From assembly GCF_034347425.1 (NCBI RefSeq), contig NZ_CP133779.1, forward strand, positions 806,001 to 870,000: a stretch of 64,000 bases of DNA, given 5' to 3'. Position 1 is the first letter of the stretch, and every line of letters begins with the position of its first letter. A program made the translations under genes and the position numbers. Source of the stretch: Undibacterium sp. CCC3.4. Lineage in GTDB: Bacteria > Pseudomonadota > Gammaproteobacteria > Burkholderiales > Burkholderiaceae_D. Below the pieces are notes generated by a model. That model was not told the origin of the DNA. It saw only the letters and a program-made list of their open reading frames with translations, and did not search any database. Below, piece after piece: positions 9,714 through 19,400 of the stretch.

Positions 9714-9777
9714 CTGTGTGCCTGGTCGCGGGCATGCAAAACCGCAAGTTGACTCTTGCATATTTTGGAGTAACACC

Positions 9778-10365
9778 ATGAAAGTTATCGCATTTGCACG
9801 CAAAGAACAGGGGACCGGAGCGAGCCGCCGCCTGCGTATTGCTGGCCAAACACCAGGTATCATCTACGGCGGCCCACAAGCCCCAGTATCGATCACACTC
9901 GATCACAATGCTTTGTACCATGCATTGAAAAAAGAAGCGTTCCACTCGTCCATCCTTGACCTCGAAGTCGATGGTAAAGTTGAAAAAGTTCTGTTGCGTG
10001 ACTTCCAAGTCCATGCGTACAAACAATTAGTTCTGCACGCTGATTTCCAACGCGTCGATCCTAACCAAAAAATCCACGTCAAAGTGCCACTGCACTTCAT
10101 CAACGCCGATGTCTCGCCAGCCGTGAAATTGTCGGCAGCGATCATCAGCCACGTCTTGGTTGATTTGGAAGTCACTTGTTTGCCTGCAGAATTGCCGGAA
10201 TTCGTAACGGTCGATCTGGCTACGCTGGAAGCCGGTCAATCGATCCACGTATCGAGCCTGGTTCTGCCAGCCGGTGTCACAGCCGTTGTTCACGGTGATG
10301 ACGCAACTGTCGCCATCGCTACCGTACCCGCCGGTGCCGTCGCTGCTGAAGCGCCTGCCAAGTAA
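9778..10365 (+). CDS. rplY: 50S ribosomal protein L25 (Ctc form)
   Basis: Binds 5S rRNA in the large subunit. 195 residues, the long Ctc-type form with an N-terminal L25 domain ([20 protein letters not shown]...GIIYGG) and a C-terminal beta domain ending in an Ala-rich tail. The start at 9778 has GGAG nine bases upstream; an in-frame start at 9718 would add 20 residues overlapping the prs terminator region. In related genomes pth normally follows; here the giant toxin-like gene lies downstream on the opposite strand. Confidence 0.95.
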   Translation: MKVIAFARKEQGTGASRRLRIAGQTPGIIYGGPQAPVSITLDHNALYHALKKEAFHSSILDLEVDGKVEKVLLRDFQVHAYKQLVLHADFQRVDPNQKIHVKVPLHFINADVSPAVKLSAAIISHVLVDLEVTCLPAELPEFVTVDLATLEAGQSIHVSSLVLPAGVTAVVHGDDATVAIATVPAGAVAAEAPAK

Positions 10366-10400
10366 TACCGTTTGCGGCGACCTTGGTCGCAGCAAATACA

Positions 10401-10434
10401 AAAGCCGCACAGTGTAAGCTGTGCGGCTTTTTTT
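10401..10434 (+). terminator. Rho-independent terminator after rplY
   Basis: AAAGCCGCACAG pairs with CTGTGCGGCTTT across a 6-base loop and is followed by a T run. It also separates rplY from the convergent giant gene. Confidence 0.88.
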
Positions 10435-10467
10435 ATGATAGCAGGGCGATCGCCCTGCTATCCCGGA

Positions 10468-13400
10468 TCAAAAGCCACGCCGCCACGCGGTCGGGAAGAC
10501 GCGCCAGAAGACCTGCTGTTCCAATTCGCCAAGCTTTTCATTGACATGCTCGCGCATCGAATAGCTGATCGAAGCGCTGCAACTCTGCGCTACTTCCAAA
10601 GTGTGATCATCCACCTTACCGCGTCGCACACCGCGCAATTGATCTTCCCAAGTAAAACTGGCGAAGCCGCTGACCCTGCGCGGCACCACGGCCGGATTGT
10701 ACTCGGCCGCCGTCGTCAGAAAAGCAATCGCCAACTCCCGAAACGGCGTCGGTGAAAAGAGCTCCTCACCGAAAATATGACTAGACGAGACATGCGCGAG
10801 CAAGGCTGAAATGCCAAACATCAAAGCACCCTTTTCACGCGCCGAGGCCCCTTCCATGCCATAGGTGCGCAAGACCCGCGCAGCAAAGTCCGGCAGCAAG
10901 GTTTTGCGGTCGCCCGAACGATCCGCAAAATCCACCGTGTGAATGTAAGAAGTATGGAACAATTCTTGTACGGTCGCCATGCCCTCACTCCCATCAAGAT
11001 GCTTGTTCCTAAACTCGCCGACCTCAGTCGCCGCCCGGAAGTCTTGCTCCAGCGCCGGCGGTAAAGCTAAGGCTTTGATGAAGGAGACGGTATCGACGCG
11101 GCCTTTGATACTGCGGTAGATAGCACCAAGTAAAGGTAAGCGACTAAATACTTGCTCGGTCGTTCCCAGTGCTGTCAGTTGATGTTCGCGTAGAAATGCA
11201 AACGGCTGGGGTGACGCATCAGGCCGTACCGGATCGACCGGACGGGCAAAAAATTTGAACTGATCCCACAACTCCACCGCTGCCCGGTCCGCTTGTTCCA
11301 AGATGCTCGCCAATTTTGCATCGTGAATGGCCGCATACAGTGTCCCATCGGCCGTAGCCAGCACACGCACGCGCTGCGCTAAAGAACGATGCGCATTGGC
11401 GGCGTTGGCATCGTCCATGACTTCATCGATGAACTCACGTATTTCCAGCGGCAAGCCATCCCACCATGTATCTGCCAGGCTGCGCGCCAGGCTTTGCATC
11501 TCCACCGATTCAGCCGCTTGCGCGTGCATGATCAACTGATTGAACAATCCACTGTGCCGCGTTAATGGTGCGGCATCAGGCTCAAGCAGCATCTCGCTCA
11601 ACAAACGAAACTTCACCGCTGAAGGGCTGGCGATCGCCATTTTTTCGGCGTCAACCAGCACTCTGGGAAGTAAGCGCTGGCGCACAAAACGAAGTATCTC
11701 AGGATGCCGTAAATAAGCCCCGTCTGAGCGGTTTAATAAGATATCTTCGAATGAGTTATACGCCACCGAAAAATCAAAATTTGGGTACTGGTTGATTTTT
11801 TCCAATAGACTGCGCATGGCTTCGACACGGATCGGCAGATCAGGGATGCGTTCTATCGCCAGCAGCAGGGAGCCACGTTGGTGGTTACCAAGGTGATTGA
11901 AATACCGATCGACAAGACCGGCCCACTCAGTTGGCGCGCTCTGGAGGAGGTTCGCGTAGACCGAATCCCAGTTGAAGCTCATACGCGTTTGATCAAACAG
12001 CGCACCGCTGAAATCAGTCGCCGCATTGATGGTAACGGATTGCCAATTAGCACCGCGTAAATCAGCGCCTCGCATATTATTTACATCACGCAGACTAACG
12101 TTAGTCAATTCACTGCCACGTAAATACGTCGCGCCACTGAGGCTGGTGGTCAGACCACTTCTCGGTCCAAACATCAACGTTAGCGCTTGAAGGTTCAACT
12201 TACTCGCGAGTACCGCTTCGAAGCTAGCGCGATCAGCAAAACCGCCATCGTATTCGCGCGCGCCTATCGGTTCGCGCCACGCCGGCCACTCAGGGTGCCA
12301 ACGCCCAGCAGCGTCAACGGTAATCGGCACGAGTTGCCCCGCTCCCTTGTCTATCATGTCCGTTCGGAACACGACACTAAGCGGTGCCGTGTCGTCGGCT
12401 GGCAGGATCACGTAAGAATGCCCCATCTTGCTACGTTTAAACGCCTCCATGGCCAGTACACGCACCGAAGCCGGATGGAAATCGAGGCGTAAAAACGGCT
12501 GCAGTGCATGCAAAGCGACAGATGGCGTGCCGGACCCGTAAATCGAATGGCTACCTATGCTCAGCACCGGCCGGTCGCGAAACACACTACGCGGCGCAAT
12601 GGTGACGCCCACCGCACCGGTGAGCTCGGCCAAACCCTGCACATCCGCGAGGCGGACTCGATATCGGCCGCCCGACGGCTGGTGTTCCGGTCGTGACGTA
12701 TGCACATTAACCGCATTGACAATGGCAACAAATTTTTCGCCAGAGCGAATTTTTTCGGCATGCACTTTGTGAAACAAATAATTGCTTACTTCAGTCTTAC
12801 CCGCCATTTCCTGCATCGCGTCAGTCATGGAGAGATCTCGATCGTTGACCGTGCGCGCCTGTCCACGGCCGCTGACCAGTAATCCAGGATTATCTTTATT
12901 TGGCACACTGGAGAGCAGCGTATCAACGCAGTGCACCTCCATGCCGAGTTCGACTGCCAACTTGAGCGTTTCGTAGTACATCGGCGTGCTGGGCGACAGG
13001 TAGGGATCATGCGCCAGCAGCGCCTGATCCTTTTGCTGCAATAGCTGTTTCAAGGCTTTAGGCATCACGGCGCGATTTTGCATGTAGGCGGCCAAGCCAT
13101 CTCCAAACAATTCATCCTGCAATCCCTGTATCAACAAATGACTTTGCCCTTGCTTGCGCCACTGGGGTAACTGCGCATGAGCGAATCTGAGCGCCGCCGC
13201 CGTATCATCAGGCTCACTGCCAATGATCAAACTCTGACTGCCGCCCGCCCCCGAAAGCAAATCATCAATCGCCAAGGACTCGCTGACGAGCCGCACGTCG
13301 GCCGGTGGCGGCAATAAAAAATGTGCAAAATGCTGATGCGCCTCGGCTTCGAGTTGAGCGCGAGCTTGCACCCAATATTTGGTGACCTCATTGCTAACTT

Positions 13401-16400
13401 GCGACTTGAGCGGCAGTTCTTCGAACGCAGTCTGCAAATTCGCCAGATTGCTGCGCAGAGTAGCGCGACTGCACCATTGCGCGGGCATGCGGTAATTAAT
13501 CAAAGGGCGTGCTGCCACGTCGACCGCGGAAGCCCGGCCGGCCGCTTGGGCGCGACTGGTGCTGGGGCCGGGAGCGCAAGCTTTCGAATTGCCTGCCCCG
13601 CGCCGCACCCGGTCGAGAGCAAGGCTGGTCCCTACTGTGGCAGGGCGATCAAGCACGGTAACGCGGACAAAGACTTGACCGCTCTCGTCTGCCAGCGGCC
13701 GCTGTGCCAACAATAGCTGTTTACCGGGTGGAATAACAAAAACCAGACGCGTTCGCTCATTTTTTTCATATAAGTAATATTCGCCGCGCTCCACATTGAT
13801 ATACTCGGCGTCACTACCGACAGCGAACAGATGAGCGTTCACTTTCAGCGACATCGACTGTCCATTCTGCAAGCGTATCAAGTCAAATAAAAACTCCGGC
13901 ATAGCGCCCTCTTCAGCCACAAGGCGCTCCACCAGTTGCGCACCGATGCGTTGCATGCCGCCCGCTTCAGCCACGGTTTCATAGACGCGTGCGCCTTGGA
14001 CGTACGGTGTGTCGAAACCGGAACGTTTCGTATTCATCGCAAAACTGACACGCTGTTGCGTACGGTCGCAACTGAACCATGCCATCCGCCCCAAGCATTT
14101 CTTGACCCCGCCGTCGACTCGGGGAGCACGCCATAGGGCACCCGTCATGCCATCAAATAACAGCGGCACGCCTTGTTCATCAATACCGGCTACCGGGTCC
14201 GCCCATACGGCCAAATCCACGGAGCTTGATCGCAGCTTCGATGCGTAGCTTTGCAGACGCTGCAGGAGTTGCGCCACATTCGCATACACATCGCCATTGA
14301 TTTCAAGTCCGGCGCGTGGAAACGGCGTCAATGTCAGCGTCGCCGTTTTCGCTTTGGCAAACACGATGTCACTTTGCTCGCCAGCAGACGTCGCAGACCA
14401 GTTAGGCAGGTCGGCGACAGTCAATTGCAGCGGCAAGTCATTGTTGCAATGCAAAACGAAATGACCACGCAACTCTGCCGTTACCAAAAAGCGTTCGCCA
14501 CGATTGTACAGTTCCGTGTGACTGTCCGCGGCGCGGCTCCACAGGCGCAGTACGGCAGTTGGGGTCGCAGCGGCAGGACACACATAAGCCTCCCAGCCAG
14601 TTTGATTTCCAGGCACGATGTCATATTGGCCGGGCATCAGTAGACTGCTGTCCCTGGTCGTCAATTCGAGCAAATCACCCGTGCTTGGCTGACGCAGACG
14701 ATGACATGGTGCCCCGTTGGGAAGTGGCAGACTTCCTTCGTAATGCAGCAATTCCCGGTCATACGGCGGTACGGTGGTCAATATTTGTTCATTTTCCCCC
14801 AGATACACCCATACCGGCAGCTGCACGGCACCAAGCTGTTGGAAATAGCAAAAGGCCAGCAAAGGACTGCTGCTGCCATCGACTGCCGGCACCCGCTCGA
14901 AACGTTCGCCAACCGCGTTGACCAAGGCGTCACCGGTTCCACTGAAATTGAGTTGCTCGCCACGCAGACCCAGGCGTGTCAATAGCGCCGGTGCCGGCAA
15001 GCTCAGCCAAAGCGGCTGCTGCTGAGCCAAATCACGATACTGCTCGGCCTCAAGCCGCTGCAAAGTTTGTGTGATTTCTGCTTCCGATTGCAGCACCGCG
15101 CGCGACAAAGCTTGTCCTTGCGGATGAACAAACCAGGCGCTGCCATTGTTGCGTCCGCTATAACGTAAATCAGGCGTCGTCACGACAAATTCGGGGGCCG
15201 TCTGTTGCGGCGACAAATTGCCGTTAGGAAACACCCATAAACTCAAGCTCGACGAGGTGAAGCGCACCGCTTCGGCCAGCATCACTTCGCCATACCGCAA
15301 GTATTCGCGCGCCTTGTCGAGCTGACTGCCGTTCGCGCAATCGAGCGCCACCAACTGCGCATTGTGGCCGCGCATTTCGTAGTGTTCACCGTAGCGATCT
15401 CGGGTCGGCGTATAGCCCATAGTGATGCCCTCGAGAACTGTTTCACGAACGTCCAGCAATTGAACCAAGGCGGCATACTCCTGTTTTCCCGCAGGCAAAT
15501 ATAAGCCATAGGTGGTGATCATTTCTTGTAGGGAAAGCGTGCTTTGCGCACGTTCCCAGCCCAGTAGCGCCAGCGCCGGCGAGCGATAACCCAAACGAAT
15601 AGGTAAATCAGCAGCGATCTTCCCCGCCAGAGGTAATTGCGCGCGTAGGCTACGTATATCTTGCAAAGCCGCTTCAGCCATCAAACGCTCGGCCAGCGCT
15701 GTCGGCAACTCGGCAGCGCTGGAAAATTCTGCAAACCGCAGGCCAGTCTGATCGTGCACACGCAGAAAGCGGCCCTGTAAGGTATCGATCGGAGTCACAC
15801 TGCGGCGGTCGCCATTGAGCCAAAAAAATTCACCGTCGCCATGCTGCTGCCAACTGCCGTTGGCAATACTACCGGCGCCCAGCAACGTGACCAACTTCGC
15901 GTGGCTGAGCTGGTGTTCGACTTGGTACTCGTCGAACCGTTCATGCAAGGCAGGGTTGAAACGTAGCAATTCGTGTGAGAAGCCGAAACGAGTGAAATAA
16001 TAATGCGGGTCACGCGCAACCCGCCCAAGATACACCAAGGGTGCGCCATGATCGGGCGGCGGCACAATATAGTCACTGTTAGCCGCATCGTAAAACGCGC
16101 GCAAATGCGCTTCGCCCAGAGAATTCCATTGTATCGTCACTCTGTCGATTTCAGCATGACACTGTTTCAGTGCGTCCTCGACCACATCCCTCAGCGGCGC
16201 GCTCGGGCAGTCAAATTGCAAGCCTGTCAAGCGTTTGCTTTCATCATTGCCGTATTCGTAGCGCGCGACCACGGCCACTGTGTCACCGCCGGCACGCGCC
16301 AGCATATTTTCTTCGGCATAGGCACGCACCATGAATTGATCAACCAGGGCTTGTTCACCCTTGACGCGAGTCAGGCAACGATCCAGCATGGCAAGACTGA

Positions 16401-19400
16401 GTGGCTCGCTCCAGCCATGTTCGCGCCCTAGCAAAGCCAGCGCGACATCCTGCGTCAATAATGTTCCCTGCGCCGCCTTCCAAGCCAATTGCTGTTGTGC
16501 GCGTTCCTCACCGTCGTGATAGCGCGTACGTGATGCGACCCAACCCTTAGCCGGCAAGCTCACCCATTCCAGCTGGTTCGCCGTGGCATCGGCGGCCAAT
16601 GCCGCACGTGCCGCCTCGAGCTGAGCGCGAAAGCATTCCAGATCTTCGCTGCGCGCGTGAACCGTATGGTAGGCCGCGGGCGGTGGCGTGTAGGGACGTC
16701 GCACTGTGTTGCCATCGATTTGCACCAGTAATTCACGCCGACCATGTTGATCGACCGCCACTTGGCCACGCTCATGCGCCTCCAGCGGTGCGCCCAGTGT
16801 TGCAAGCAAGGTGGGCGCAGCAGCGCCGGAGAAGGACGATGATTGCTCAATAACAAGCCTCTCCGGGCGCAAACGTTGCCAACCGTCTCGACGAAGATAG
16901 CGATACGTGTAGGCGACACCCTGCTCCACCACCCGCATCAGCAACGGCGCAGCAACAGTATTGGTGAGGCTGAAACTGGCGCGGTTTTCCACCGTGACAT
17001 CGAGCTTGTCAAACAAACTCGTCAACCACTGTTGCAGCAGCGCGGGCATAGGATCATACCGCTGCCCACTCGAATAGGCCCGATATTCAACGAGGTCATG
17101 CACCCGCATCAAATGCAGCAATTGGGCATCATATACCGGGCGATAGCTGCCTTGGCGGTATTGCACTGCCTCTTCCGGGGTAAACAGCGTACTGCTCAAC
17201 ACCGGTGCCGGATTCCATAGGTTCAATGCTTGTCCGCGCATGGCAAAAGCACGCTGCAGAAAAGATGGATTCAGCGCCATCTGACGCAAAGGCTGACCGT
17301 CTACCAGCATATGCGAAAACATTTCGGCATCGGTGTTGGCTTTGACCTGGGCAAAAAATTGCTGGTAATACTCGGCCGATAAGCCGGTCTCGTCATCTTT
17401 TCGCACCAGGCCGTCGCCGATCACTCGGGCAATATACCCGGCCAAACTGCCGGTTTTCGATGCCAACCCAGCCTGAAATTCATCCAAATACTTGGGAATC
17501 GCATTTTGTGCCGCCAACATATCAGGCAAACCACGCCGTATCAGATGAAATTGCTCACCATCAATTTGGCTATAGAGTTCGGTTTGCTTGGCGCGCGCGG
17601 ACGAAAACGGGACACTCACAAATTCCATCACTGGCGTGCCGCCCTTGCCGCTTAATCGATACGCGACTTCGCCGGAAATTTGCAAAGGAAATAGAGCATT
17701 CCCATCGCCGACCAATTCGAGCTCAAGCGTCACCAGATTTTCTTGCCCGGCTAAGGGAGGCAAGACGCGCAGCGTCACTTCCGGCGCCATGCGCACCGGC
17801 AGCGTATGTTTATCGTAAACCGTTTCGACTTGATCGATTACTTTGCTACCACTGCTGATCGTAAAATTGCTATCATCGCGCATCTCTGCTTTGGTGAGCT
17901 CCCGCTTATTCTTTACATCGCTATCCGTGGCCGCCAGCATCACTCTGTCCGTGCCCCAGATATCCTGCGATTTTGCCAGCGGCACCATTTCGACTATGGG
18001 CTTACCATCCCCGAAAAACGATTGCCGTTCCGAGCGTCTGTTCCGCTTCGATAACGAGTAATAGGGGTGAAACGGATTGCCGTGCTGATACAGCGTACCG
18101 TTCATCGCCCGACCGGCTGAGCGAATCACGTTCATCCGGGTGGCCTCATCAGGATAAGGGATGTGCGGCATTTCGGCACCATCAAAAATGCCGAAGTCCA
18201 ATGACATTTCCAGTTCGACCGCATCCTTCGTCATATTGAGCCAAGCGAGCGGCACCTGTGGGCTGACACGCACGAGTTGCGCTGACGCCGCTGCGTCGGC
18301 GGTGCTGTGCCATGTTCCTACATTGACAGGTTGCAGCAATAAACCATTACATGCTCGCAATTTTTTCAAGATCGAATTGGCTTCCAACAAATGCTGATCC
18401 ATGATCGCCAAATCCGCCGTCAAACGATAGCCACCGAGGGCAATCCCGACCGCTACCGGCATAAATACCAACGCGGCCCCGCCGGCGAAGGAGGCCGCAC
18501 CCGCCATACCGGCACTGGCGGCCCAACTGGCCGACACCAGCGTCGCACTCATACCAAAGCTGGTGGCAGCCGCACTGATCTGAAAGATCGCCATGGTCTT
18601 TTGGCCTGAGCTGGCATGTTCATCGCCGAGTACGCGCACGGCTTCCCGTATTCCGGCCACACCCATAATCACATCGCCCGTCGAAAAACCGGCCGACAGC
18701 CCCCCGCCGATGCCACTGGAAATCGCCTTCCATAAACCGGACCCGCTGCCGAGCAAGCGCGCGGCGAGGGCGGGCGATGCATGCTTGAGTACAAATTTGA
18801 CCGTCCCATCAATCAGCGGTGTGAGGTTTTCAATGATTTGCCACGAATCGGAGGTTTGACCATACAGTTCGACACCGCTGTAATATTTCGGACTCCCCTG
18901 GGTCAGTAAGCTGATGGCGGCTGTCAACACAGCGCCGATCTGCACCAGACGTGGATTGCCAACCGTATAGGCGGTGCCGCTGAAGGACTCGGCGGCCGGC
19001 AAATCGCTTTCCTGCATACTCAGATGCAAGCGCTCCAACTCCCTGATCTGTTCCGCTGGCGTGAGGCGACGCTCGAACGGCTGACCGCTGCGCACATTCA
19101 TCCCATCCAACACCAAGGTGTCGTCAGCCAGTCGGCGTATGCCGCTCACACTGTCGCCCTCGTGCAAATGCAAACGGAAGGCTTCTTGGAGCACCTCTTG
19201 AAATTGCCTATATTCAAATTCATCAGAATTTGCCGTCCTCACCGTGGTCTCATCACCAGCCATGTCGATCAAGGCCCCGCGACGCTTGATTTCCCTCGAC
19301 TCCGGCTCCGCGCGGTCGCCTCCCAGGCTCAGGCAAGCCTGCGGCATACCGCTACGCGCCTCCGTACGTCGCGACAAAGCAGCAAATAACACGACGCTAC

